From Leucobacter sp. L43 (GTDB lineage: Bacteria; Actinomycetota; Actinomycetes; Actinomycetales; Microbacteriaceae), in contig NZ_JAENJG010000003.1 in assembly GCF_016597785.1 (NCBI RefSeq), positions 496,001-560,000 on the forward strand: 64,000 nucleotides of DNA. The letters are read 5' to 3'. The notes beneath the pieces were generated by a model. The model ran no database searches and had not been told where the DNA came from. It saw only the letters and a list, made by a program, of their open reading frames with translations. The translations under genes and the position numbers were made by a program. Shown here one piece after another: positions 26,336-34,333 of the stretch. The first letter of the stretch is position 1. Each line of letters opens with the position of its first letter.

Positions 26336-26962
26336 ATGGGGAGCGAGGAAGTCGGCTCGTCAGGGGTTCGCCGCGGCCAAGAGATCATGGCCGTGCTGCT
26401 CCTCTCGATCACCGCGGTGTTGACGGCGTGGTGCGGATTTCAAGCCTCGAAATGGGGCGGGGAGATGTCTATCGCATTCAGTGAGGCCTCAAGTGCCCGC
26501 ATTCAGGCCGGCAATCTTGAGGGCGAGGCGCGGGACGCTCGGCAGTTCGATCTCACGGTGTACGCACAGTGGGCCGTCGCTGACCTGACGGGCGACGAAG
26601 TCCGAGCGAGATACATCGAGCAGCGGTTCACACCCCGACTCATAACAGCGTTCGAGGCCTGGCGAGCTGACGGCATGAGCGAGAACGGTCCCTTTGCGCG
26701 CACGGAGTATGTTCCGGACGGCGCCCAGGAAGCGCGGGCACTGACGGAGCGCGCCGATCGAAAGTTCGCCGACGCTCTGATATTCAATCAGCGGGGAGAC
26801 AACTACTCGCTCATGACGGTGCTATTCGCGCTTGTGCTGTTTCTCACCGCTCTGGCGCAGCGCAGCATTCCCAGCCGAATCGCTGGACTGCTCCTCGCGT
26901 TGGCGACGGTCGCCTCGCTGACGGGGATGATCATCACGTTCACATTCCCCATCAAGATCTGA
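26336..26962 (+). CDS. Membrane protein of unknown function (DUF4337-like layout)
   Basis: 208 residues. One N-terminal helix (IMAVLLLSITAVLTAWCGFQASKW), a soluble helical middle (about 45-140) with charged heptads, and two C-terminal helices. The helix-long soluble domain-helix pair layout resembles DUF4337 proteins, but I do not claim membership. GGAAGGGAGT precedes the ATG at 26336; a further start at 26297 is less likely. The MscS gene follows after 54 bases in the same direction. Confidence 0.8.
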   Translation: MGSEEVGSSGVRRGQEIMAVLLLSITAVLTAWCGFQASKWGGEMSIAFSEASSARIQAGNLEGEARDARQFDLTVYAQWAVADLTGDEVRARYIEQRFTPRLITAFEAWRADGMSENGPFARTEYVPDGAQEARALTERADRKFADALIFNQRGDNYSLMTVLFALVLFLTALAQRSIPSRIAGLLLALATVASLTGMIITFTFPIKI

Positions 26963-27016
26963 AGGAACGATCTGGCGCCCCGCTGTATGTGAGCGCTGCA
27001 GGAGAGAGGCCCTGTC

Positions 27017-27847
27017 ATGAACATTCCACCCCTCGACGATCTCGTGGCGCGATCCACAGTATCCGTGTGGGACGTCGTGTTCGCAGCACTCACGCTGCTC
27101 GTGGCATGGATTCTCTCGATCTACGCTCGGCGGGGCGTAATCGCATTGACACACCGTGTGAAGGGCTTCAGCCCTGGTGTGACGATTCTGATCGCCCGCA
27201 TCGTTCGATACGCAGTTGTGCTCACAGGCGTCGGTGTTGCGCTCGTCTTCCTCGGCGCATCCATTCAGCCATTGGTCGCGGTCGCGCTCATCATTGCTGC
27301 CGTCATCTTCCTCGCACTACGCGGAGTCTCAGCGAACTTCGCCGCCGGGGTGATCCTGCAGACCCGCAATCCGATCAAGGTGGGCGACGACATCGAATTC
27401 GATGATCACCGCGGCATCGTGCGCGAACTCAATGGACGTTCAGTCATTCTCGTGACACACGATGGGCTGACGGTGCACGTGCCGAATGCCAGCATCTTGG
27501 AGAGCCCGATCGTGAACCACTCGACTTCCGGGCGGCGGCGGTCGGAGTTTCAGATACGCGCCGAACTCCGATTCGGAGGTCTCGAGGCATTTGAGGTTTT
27601 GGTGCGCAAAGCGATCAGCTCGGTCGCTGCCGAGTTCGATGAGCCGCAACCCCGGCTCTTGCTCACGACGTCCGAGCCGGAGCGGCAGTGCGTCGTCGTG
27701 CAGTTCTGGCACGCCCCCGGGGCCGAGCGACCGGCGACTGCAGCGGTACTCACCGCTGTGGCAAAACGACTGCATAACGAGGGAATTCCGGCTGTCGTCA
27801 CGAGCGAGCGACCAGATCCGGCGCTGATTCCGCCAGCTTCACTCTGA
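27017..27847 (+). CDS. MscS-type mechanosensitive channel
   Basis: 276 residues. Three N-terminal helices, the last being the pore-lining GVSANFAAGVILQTRNPIKVGDDIEF segment typical of MscS, then the beta domain (GRSVILVTHDGLTVHVPNASILESPIVNHS) and the C-terminal alpha/beta part. The family releases solutes on hypo-osmotic shock. GGAGAGAGG lies seven bases before the ATG. Second gene of a two-gene unit under operators D and D2. Confidence 0.93.
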   Translation: MNIPPLDDLVARSTVSVWDVVFAALTLLVAWILSIYARRGVIALTHRVKGFSPGVTILIARIVRYAVVLTGVGVALVFLGASIQPLVAVALIIAAVIFLALRGVSANFAAGVILQTRNPIKVGDDIEFDDHRGIVRELNGRSVILVTHDGLTVHVPNASILESPIVNHSTSGRRRSEFQIRAELRFGGLEAFEVLVRKAISSVAAEFDEPQPRLLLTTSEPERQCVVVQFWHAPGAERPATAAVLTAVAKRLHNEGIPAVVTSERPDPALIPPASL

Positions 27848-27887
27848 TGCCATGTGCCGAGCGTCAACGTGGGAACGCGGGGAGGGC

Positions 27888-27917
27888 GGGGTATCACCTC
27901 TCGAGGGTGATGACCCC
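27888..27917. terminator. Dyad between the MscS and sulfatase genes
   Basis: GGGGTATCACC and GGTGATGACCCC pair with one bulged base around the operator E core. It could work as a weak terminator of the MscS unit, as an extended operator, or both. Its coincidence with operator E makes a pure terminator role doubtful. Confidence 0.35.
27894..27910. promoter_or_regulatory. Island operator, site E
   Basis: TCACCT-CTCGA-GGGTGA: one mismatch. It lies 76 bases before the sulfatase ATG. A possible -10 (TAACGT, 27941-27946) would place the operator centre about 50 bases upstream of the transcription start, a position usual for an activator. Confidence 0.62.
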
Positions 27918-27986
27918 GATGCTCCGCCGGGGCGCGCGAGTAACGTCACAGAAACCGACCGCGAGATGAGCTGAAGGAGAATCGAC

Positions 27987-29486
27987 ATGACGGACAAGCC
28001 GAACATTCTGGTTATCTGGGGTGACGACATCGGAATCAGCAATCTGAGCTGCTACAGCGACGGGATAATGGGGTATCACACTCCCAATATCGATCGAATC
28101 GCGGACGAAGGCGCACGTTTCACGGACTATTACGGCGAGCAGAGCTGCACCGCCGGTCGCGCCGCATTCATCACCGGTCAGAACCCCTACCGCACCGGCC
28201 TGACAAAGGTCGGCTTCCCCGGGGCCAAGATCGGGATCACGGACGAAGATCCGACCATCGCGACCGCATTGAAGGAGGAAGGGTACGCGACCGGTCAGTT
28301 CGGCAAGAACCACTTCGGCGATCGGGACGAGCATCTTCCGACGATGCACGGCTTCGATGAGTTCTTCGGGAATCTCTATCATCTCAACGCGGAAGAGGAG
28401 CCGGAGGATCCGGACTACCCGAGTCACGAAGACTTCCCGAATTTTCACGAACGCTTCGGGCCACGGGGCGTTCTGAAATCGTGGGCTGAAGCCGACGGTA
28501 CTCAGCGGATCGAAAATACCGGCCCATTGACGAAGGAGCGGATGAAGACGTGCGATGAAGAGTTCCGGGACGCGACGATCGACTTCATGCGTCGACAGGT
28601 CGAAGCGGACACGCCGTTCTTCACGTGGTTCAACACCACTCACATGCATTTCCGCACCCATACTCGCGATGAGGACCTGGGCCGCGCAGGGCGATGGCAG
28701 TCGCCCTATCACGACACCATGCTCTATCACGATGAGATTGTGGGGCAGGTGCTCGATGAGCTCGACCGCCTCGGCATCGCCGAAAACACGATCGTGCTGT
28801 ATTCGACCGACAACGGACCCCACATGAATTCCTGGCCCGATGCCGGAATGACGCCCTTCCGCAACGAGAAGGATTCGAATTGGGAGGGCGCCTATCGCGT
28901 GCCGTGCGTGGTGCGCTGGCCGGGGCGGATCGAGCCCGGCACCGTGCTGAACGATATCGCGAGTCACAACGACTGGTTCGTCACGTTGCTCGCCGCGGCC
29001 GGAAACACTCGGATTGCGGAGAAGCTCAAGGAGGGCGCAGAGCTCGACGGCACGCGGTACCACTCCCACCTCGATGGATACAATCAGCTTCCATATCTCA
29101 CCGGAGAGGTGACGGAAAGCCCCAGACAGCACTTCTTCTACGTCTCTGATGACGGGGACCTCACAGCGCTGCGATTCGACAACTGGAAGATCGTCTTTCT
29201 GGAGCAGCGAGCGCCGGGAACGCTCAAGGTCTGGATGGAGCCCTACACCGAACTGCGCGTTCCGAAAATATTCAATCTGCGTACTGATCCCTTCGAGCGC
29301 GCGGACATCACGTCCAATACGTACTTGGATTGGATGATCAGTCATGCGTATCTGCTCGTTCCCGCGCAGATGTACGTCGCGGAGCTCCTGCAGACCCTCG
29401 CCGAGTTCCCTCCGCGGCAGGAGCCGGCATCATTCAGCGTCGATAAAGTGATCGAGAAGCTCAAGAGCGGAATGATGAGTTCGTGA
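27987..29486 (+). CDS. Arylsulfatase-like sulfatase, no signal peptide
   Basis: 499 residues. The metal-binding DD pair is at 13-14 (VIWGDDIG). The formylglycine motif is C54-T-A-G-R58 inside EQSCTAGRAAFITGQ. Other landmarks are GKNHFGD (Lys/His of the active site), THMHFRTH, and YSTDNGPHMNSW with the second metal pair. Alkaline-phosphatase-superfamily sulfatases hydrolyse sulfate esters after Cys is oxidised to formylglycine. With no signal peptide it should act in the cytoplasm. The motif has Ala where the classical C-x-P-x-R has Pro. AAGGAGA precedes the ATG. First gene of the operon sulfatase, methyltransferase, FGE, HAD, SulP. Confidence 0.93.
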   Translation: MTDKPNILVIWGDDIGISNLSCYSDGIMGYHTPNIDRIADEGARFTDYYGEQSCTAGRAAFITGQNPYRTGLTKVGFPGAKIGITDEDPTIATALKEEGYATGQFGKNHFGDRDEHLPTMHGFDEFFGNLYHLNAEEEPEDPDYPSHEDFPNFHERFGPRGVLKSWAEADGTQRIENTGPLTKERMKTCDEEFRDATIDFMRRQVEADTPFFTWFNTTHMHFRTHTRDEDLGRAGRWQSPYHDTMLYHDEIVGQVLDELDRLGIAENTIVLYSTDNGPHMNSWPDAGMTPFRNEKDSNWEGAYRVPCVVRWPGRIEPGTVLNDIASHNDWFVTLLAAAGNTRIAEKLKEGAELDGTRYHSHLDGYNQLPYLTGEVTESPRQHFFYVSDDGDLTALRFDNWKIVFLEQRAPGTLKVWMEPYTELRVPKIFNLRTDPFERADITSNTYLDWMISHAYLLVPAQMYVAELLQTLAEFPPRQEPASFSVDKVIEKLKSGMMSS

Positions 29487-30724
29487 CGACGACGCTGCGG
29501 AGCACTGGCCTCGGGGGCGCGGCACCGGATGAGATCGAGAGATTCTACGATGAGCACGCCTACCCGCCCCCGACGGTCCTCGGCTCCGTAGCGCCCCGGC
29601 CTCCGCTGCACCGGCGGGCCGCGCACCACTTGATCTGGCCACGACGGCCGATGCCTGAGCGACGTCGCCTCCTCGTGGCCGGATGCGGTACCAGCCAGGC
29701 GGTTCGGCATGCGTTACTCGACCCCGATGCCGAGGTTGTCGCGATCGATATCAGCACCACCGCAATCGACGAGTCGCGGCGACTCGCTGAGGAACGCGGC
29801 GTGCGCAATCTCACGTTGCATCGACTGGCGATCGAGGACGTGGCCGATCTCGGCGCCGATTTCGATCAGATCGTCTGCACTGGCGTGATCCACCATCTCA
29901 AGGATCCCGAGTTCGGGCTGCGGGCACTTCGGAAGGTGCTCGCTCCCGATGGTGCGATCACACTCATGGTGTACGCACCCTACGGCCGTGCCGGCGTCTA
30001 CCTGATCCAGGAGTATTGTCGACGGCTCGGCGTGGGAACCTCCAGCGAGGACATCGCCGACCTGGTCGCAACGTTGCGCGAGATTCCGCGAGAGCATCCG
30101 ATCGGCCGGTTGCTGCGGACCACGCGCGACTTCTCTGACGACGACGCGCTCGCTGACGCCCTGCTCAACCCGCGAGACCGTGCCTACTCCGTCCCACAGC
30201 TGCTGGGTCTGCTCGCCGACGCGGGCCTGCGGTTCGGACGTTGGGTTCGGCAGGCGCCGTACCTGCCGGATTGCGGCTCGATCAGTGAAACGCCGCACAG
30301 CCGACGTATCGCCGACCTTCCGCCGGCGGAGCAATACGCCGCGCTGGAGCTCTTCCGGGGGACCATGTTGAGGCACGCGGTGATCGCATTCGCGGATGAT
30401 GGCCAGCATCCCGACACCACGGCGGCGGAGATCGATGTCACCTCCGCCGGTGCGGCCGAATGGCAGCCTATTCGGATGCCGACGGCGCGAATCATCACGG
30501 AGCGGATTCCGCCGGGATTCTCGGCAGCGCTGCTGAACGACGCCCATACGGATCCGGACCTCGTGCTGTTCGCGCGGCCGGAGGAACTTGCGATGTTCGA
30601 CCGAATCGACGGGCGCACGAGCGTCGCAGACCTCAGAGCGGGTGCGCCCGATTTTCTCCGACGACTCATCCGTCACGATCTGATCGTTCTCGACGCATCT
30701 GCGGGAAAGGGTATGACGCAATGA
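29483..30724 (+). CDS. Class I SAM-dependent methyltransferase
   Basis: 413 residues. SAM motif I is LLVAGCGTS (about 64-71), with the acidic residue of motif II in VVAIDIS (85-91) and motif IV in FDQIVCTGVIHHL. The N-terminal IERFYDEHAYP is conserved in a subgroup of actinobacterial methyltransferases. The C-terminal 100 residues (MFDRIDGRTSVADL-type) look like a winged-helix or substrate domain. GTG 29483 overlaps the sulfatase stop (GTGA) and its TGA overlaps the FGE start (ATGA), so it is coupled to both. Substrate unknown; small carboxylates or lipids are guesses. Confidence 0.88.
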   Translation: MTTTLRSTGLGGAAPDEIERFYDEHAYPPPTVLGSVAPRPPLHRRAAHHLIWPRRPMPERRRLLVAGCGTSQAVRHALLDPDAEVVAIDISTTAIDESRRLAEERGVRNLTLHRLAIEDVADLGADFDQIVCTGVIHHLKDPEFGLRALRKVLAPDGAITLMVYAPYGRAGVYLIQEYCRRLGVGTSSEDIADLVATLREIPREHPIGRLLRTTRDFSDDDALADALLNPRDRAYSVPQLLGLLADAGLRFGRWVRQAPYLPDCGSISETPHSRRIADLPPAEQYAALELFRGTMLRHAVIAFADDGQHPDTTAAEIDVTSAGAAEWQPIRMPTARIITERIPPGFSAALLNDAHTDPDLVLFARPEELAMFDRIDGRTSVADLRAGAPDFLRRLIRHDLIVLDASAGKGMTQ

Positions 30725-31680
30725 CCACGGATCAGCGCAACGGCCACGAGGTCGTGGAGCTCGAGGGCGGCACCTTCACGATGGGCTCCGATCAGCACTA
30801 TCCCGAGGAGGCTCCGACGCACCCCGTCACGGTCACGAGCTTCGGCATCGACCGGCATCAGGTGACGAACCGTCAGTTCGCCGACTTCGTGCGGGACACT
30901 GGGTATCGCACCGTGGCGGAGCGGCCCCTTGACCCGAACGACTTTCCGGGTGCCCCAGCCGAGAACCTTGCACCCGGGTCGATGGTGTTCACGCCGACAT
31001 CAGGTCCGGTCGACTTGCGGAACCTGAGCCAATGGTGGACCTGGGTGCCCGGTGCCAGCTGGAATCATCCGGAGGGGCCCGCTTCTTCGCAGGAAGACCG
31101 CGGCGATCACCCGGTGGTCCATGTGTGTCATGAGGATGCTCAGGCATATGCGCAGTGGGTCGGAGCCCGACTGCCGAGCGAAGCGGAGTGGGAGTTCGCG
31201 GCCCGTGGGGGGCTCGACGGCGCCGAATTCACCTGGGGCGACACGGCGCGACCTGAAGGCCGCATCATGGCCAACACCTGGGACGGGCTCGATTTTCCCT
31301 GGCGATCCAGCGGGGAGTCGGGTTTCGAGCGCACCGCGCCGGTCGGGCAGTTTCCCGCCAACGGCTTCGGTCTGTGGGATATGGCCGGCAACGTCTGGGA
31401 ATGGACCGACGACTGGTGGACCGCACGCCACCCCGATGCGGTGGCATCGACGTGCTGCGCACCCAGCAATCCTCGGGGCGGTTCGGTCGACGACAGCTAC
31501 GACCCGGCGCAGCCCCAATTCCGAGTGCCGCGCAAGGTGATCAAGGGCGGTTCGCACCTGTGCGCGGATTCTTACTGCCTGCGATACCGGCCGGCAGCAC
31601 GACGGCCGCAGATGATCGATACCGGCATGAGTCACGTGGGCTTTCGCTGTGCTTGGTCCCGATCCACACCTGAGGAGTAG
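30721..31680 (+). CDS. Formylglycine-generating enzyme (SUMF1/FGE family)
   Basis: 319 residues. GGTFTMGSDQHYPEEAPTHPVTVTSFGIDRHQVTN and LPSEAEWEFAARGG are hallmark FGE segments, followed by FGLWDMAGNVWEW. The copper-binding, catalytic pair is Cys281 and Cys286 in KGGSHLCADSYCLRYR, matching the paired cysteines of the well-studied Streptomyces enzyme. FGE oxidises the sulfatase Cys to formylglycine with O2. ATG 30721 overlaps the methyltransferase stop. No signal peptide, consistent with action on the cytoplasmic sulfatase encoded two genes upstream. Confidence 0.95.
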   Translation: MTTDQRNGHEVVELEGGTFTMGSDQHYPEEAPTHPVTVTSFGIDRHQVTNRQFADFVRDTGYRTVAERPLDPNDFPGAPAENLAPGSMVFTPTSGPVDLRNLSQWWTWVPGASWNHPEGPASSQEDRGDHPVVHVCHEDAQAYAQWVGARLPSEAEWEFAARGGLDGAEFTWGDTARPEGRIMANTWDGLDFPWRSSGESGFERTAPVGQFPANGFGLWDMAGNVWEWTDDWWTARHPDAVASTCCAPSNPRGGSVDDSYDPAQPQFRVPRKVIKGGSHLCADSYCLRYRPAARRPQMIDTGMSHVGFRCAWSRSTPEE

Positions 31681-31682
31681 AC

Positions 31683-32612
31683 ATGACCACGCAGCGACTT
31701 CCCTCCTGGCGCCCCGGGCCTGCGCGCGAGGCGATCCTGAGCTTTCTCGACGGAATCGACGCGGTGCCGGTCGACGACCGGGTCGCCTACCTCGACAACG
31801 ACGGCACGATGTGGTGCGAACGCCCTGCTTACGTCCAGTACGGGTTCTTCCTCGACTTCCTACGCAGAGCCGCTGTCAATGATCCTGCGCTCGCCCTTCG
31901 ACCGGAGTTCGCGGCCGTGCTCGACAATGACACCGCACAGATCAGCGAAATTGGGCTCCCTCGCATCGCTGGCGCTCTGGCCGCGCTTTTCGATGATCGA
32001 ACGCCGGCGGAGTTCGCTGCTGCCGTGGACGACTTCGCGGAGCGATATCGCGACCCTGCGCGTGATGTCCCGCTCGCGTCTCTCGTGTATCAGCCGATGC
32101 TCGAACTCATCGCCGAGCTGCGAGCGCACGAATTCACGGTTGGCATCGTTACCGGGGGAGGAACGGAATTCGTGCGGCGCGTCAGCTTACGCCTCTATGG
32201 AGTCCCGCCAGAACTCGTTGTAGGCACCATGATCGGGTACTCATTCACCCGTGACGAACGGGATCGCCCCGTACTGCAACGCACGGTGCATCAGATGGGC
32301 GCTGCGAACGAGGGGCCGGCCAAGGTTGCGAACATTCAGTCGCAGACCGGGCGACCCCCGATACTTGCCGCAGGCAATTCCGGCGGGGACCGGGAGATGC
32401 TCGAATGGGCGCAGGCTTCCGAGCACGGCGGACTGGCCATTCTCATCGACCACGACGATGCCGATCGTGAGTACGCCTATGAGAGCACAGCAGCTACGTT
32501 TCAGGACGCCGAGCCGATCACCGCGGTGGCGGAGAGGCTGGGTTGGGTCACGGTGAGTATGGCTGACGACTGGGAGCAGATCTTCGCTGTCGCCTCGACG
32601 CCGCGGGCGTGA
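31683..32612 (+). CDS. HAD-superfamily phosphatase (phosphoserine-phosphatase-like)
   Basis: 309 residues. Motif I is D38-N-D-G-T42 (LDNDGTMW), motif II is the T in VGIVTGGG, the basic residue of motif III is probably in the GPAKV segment, and motif IV is NSGGDREML. The helical cap between motifs I and II fits type I HADs. The stop of FGE is two bases away, and the same operon continues. It dephosphorylates a small phosphorylated metabolite by family; the substrate is not predictable. The combination sulfatase, FGE, HAD and SulP recurs in my memory of other bacterial genomes, but I cannot verify that here. Confidence 0.88.
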   Translation: MTTQRLPSWRPGPAREAILSFLDGIDAVPVDDRVAYLDNDGTMWCERPAYVQYGFFLDFLRRAAVNDPALALRPEFAAVLDNDTAQISEIGLPRIAGALAALFDDRTPAEFAAAVDDFAERYRDPARDVPLASLVYQPMLELIAELRAHEFTVGIVTGGGTEFVRRVSLRLYGVPPELVVGTMIGYSFTRDERDRPVLQRTVHQMGAANEGPAKVANIQSQTGRPPILAAGNSGGDREMLEWAQASEHGGLAILIDHDDADREYAYESTAATFQDAEPITAVAERLGWVTVSMADDWEQIFAVASTPRA

Positions 32613-32654
32613 GGCCCTGTCACCGCGAGCCGATCCAGAGCGAATGAGCCGAAC

Positions 32655-34283
32655 ATGGTGACCACTGCTTCCGGCCGTCCCCGAATATTCCTCTCATCGC
32701 TCGTCGGGTACCGCAGATCTTGGGTGCCGAATGACGTGGTCGCTGGCCTCACTGCGGGGGCGGTCGTCGTGCCGCAGGCGATGGCATACGCGACGATCGC
32801 CAAGCTCCCGGTTGAGGTGGGCTTGTACACGTGCATCGTTCCAATGCTCGTGTATGCGCTCCTCGGCGGTTCTCGAGCCATGAGCGTGTCCACGACGTCG
32901 ACAGTCGCAACGCTCACCGCGACCACGCTCGTCACCGCGGGTGTCGTGAACGAAGTCGAGGATCAGCTCGCTTCGCTCGTGACGCTGTCACTCCTGGTGG
33001 GGGGCATTCTCCTCGTCGCACGACTGCTGCACCTGGGAGGGATCGTCGAGAACATCAGTGTGGCTACGATTCTGGGAGTCAAAATCGGCGTAGGCGGGAC
33101 GGTCCTCATCAGTCAACTTCCCACACTGCTCGGCGAGGACGCGGTGCCGGTGGCAGAGGGGTTCATCCACTCACTGGGGGCGGCAATCGGCGCTCTGGAA
33201 AGCGTCAATTCTGCAACGGTCGCCCTCTCGATCGCCTCGATACTTGTCATGCTGATGATGAAGCGTTTCACGCCCCGCGTGCCGGGAACGATCGTCGTTG
33301 CGACCGCCGGGATCCTGCTGGTGTGGCTGACGAACATCGATGCTCTCGGCATTGCGGTGATCGATCCCGTGCCCTCCGGACTTCCCGTTCCCGTGCTTCC
33401 GGACTTCACCCACCTGGTGGAGCTCATCCCCGGAGCGTTGGCGATTTCTGTGATGGTCTTCCTCGAGTCAGCGACCGTGGCGAGGAGCCTGAGAAACCCG
33501 CATGAGGCACCGATCGATGCCGATCAGGAGTTGCTCGCAATCGGCGCAGCGAACGCCGTGGGGGGATTCTTCGCCACGCTGCCGGCTGCCGGCGGGCTCT
33601 CGCAAAGTGCCGTCAATCAGGGAGCCGGAGCACGATCGCAGCTCGCTGCACTGATCACCGTGACGTTCGCCATCCTCGTCGCGCTCTTTCTCGGCCCTGT
33701 CCTTTCGATGCTGCCGCAGGCGGTGCTCGCATCGATGGTCGTCGTCGCCGTCGCGACTCTCATCGACGTGCCGTTGCTGGTGCGTTGGTCTCGAATCAGT
33801 CCGATCGACTTCTGGGTCGCACTCGTCGTCGCCATGCTGGGGCTGACCGCGGGGTTGCTGTTCGCCGTTGCGGCGGGAGTGGTCATCACCCTCATTCTCG
33901 TGCTGCGCGAGCTGAACACACCGAGTGTCGAGGAGATGGGCAGAAGGGAGAACGTGCTCATCCTTCACATCGCCAGAGGTCTGTACACGGCGAACGTGCG
34001 GGCGAATGCTGAGGCGATTCTCGATCTCGTACACACCGCGCCGGGGGCCGTCGACATCCTGATACTCGACGTGAAGCGCGTAGAGATCATGACCATGACG
34101 GTGCTCGACACCCTCGCCGCACTCGACAGTGAACTCGCTGCGCGTGGTGTCGTTCTGCACCTCGCCGGTCTCCCAGAACGCGCCGTCGGGGTAGCGGCGA
34201 AAACGGGGTGGTTTCAGAAACTCGCCAGTGAGGGGCGTACCCACGCCGATGTCGAGGCCGGCCCATCGTCTGCGGCGCGGTGA
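32655..34283 (+). CDS. SulP family inorganic anion transporter with STAS domain, copy 2
   Basis: 542 residues. An N-terminal transport core with VPQAMAYATIAKLPVEVGLYT, the SulP signature, and a STAS domain from about residue 430 (VDILILDVKRVEIMTMTVLDTLAAL). Last gene of the sulfatase operon, so import of sulfate or export of the sulfate released by the sulfatase is a reasonable inference. It is only distantly similar to SulP copy 1 at 9700-11424. ATG 32655 has no strong ribosome site. Confidence 0.9.
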   Translation: MVTTASGRPRIFLSSLVGYRRSWVPNDVVAGLTAGAVVVPQAMAYATIAKLPVEVGLYTCIVPMLVYALLGGSRAMSVSTTSTVATLTATTLVTAGVVNEVEDQLASLVTLSLLVGGILLVARLLHLGGIVENISVATILGVKIGVGGTVLISQLPTLLGEDAVPVAEGFIHSLGAAIGALESVNSATVALSIASILVMLMMKRFTPRVPGTIVVATAGILLVWLTNIDALGIAVIDPVPSGLPVPVLPDFTHLVELIPGALAISVMVFLESATVARSLRNPHEAPIDADQELLAIGAANAVGGFFATLPAAGGLSQSAVNQGAGARSQLAALITVTFAILVALFLGPVLSMLPQAVLASMVVVAVATLIDVPLLVRWSRISPIDFWVALVVAMLGLTAGLLFAVAAGVVITLILVLRELNTPSVEEMGRRENVLILHIARGLYTANVRANAEAILDLVHTAPGAVDILILDVKRVEIMTMTVLDTLAALDSELAARGVVLHLAGLPERAVGVAAKTGWFQKLASEGRTHADVEAGPSSAAR

Positions 34284-34333
34284 CGATCCGCACGTGTGGC
34301 GGGCGCCCCGTCCCGTACAGATCGATGTTCGTC

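Noticed and set aside
27894..29345. 483-codon open frame opposite the sulfatase
   Set aside because: Shadow of a strong gene; no recognisable domain.
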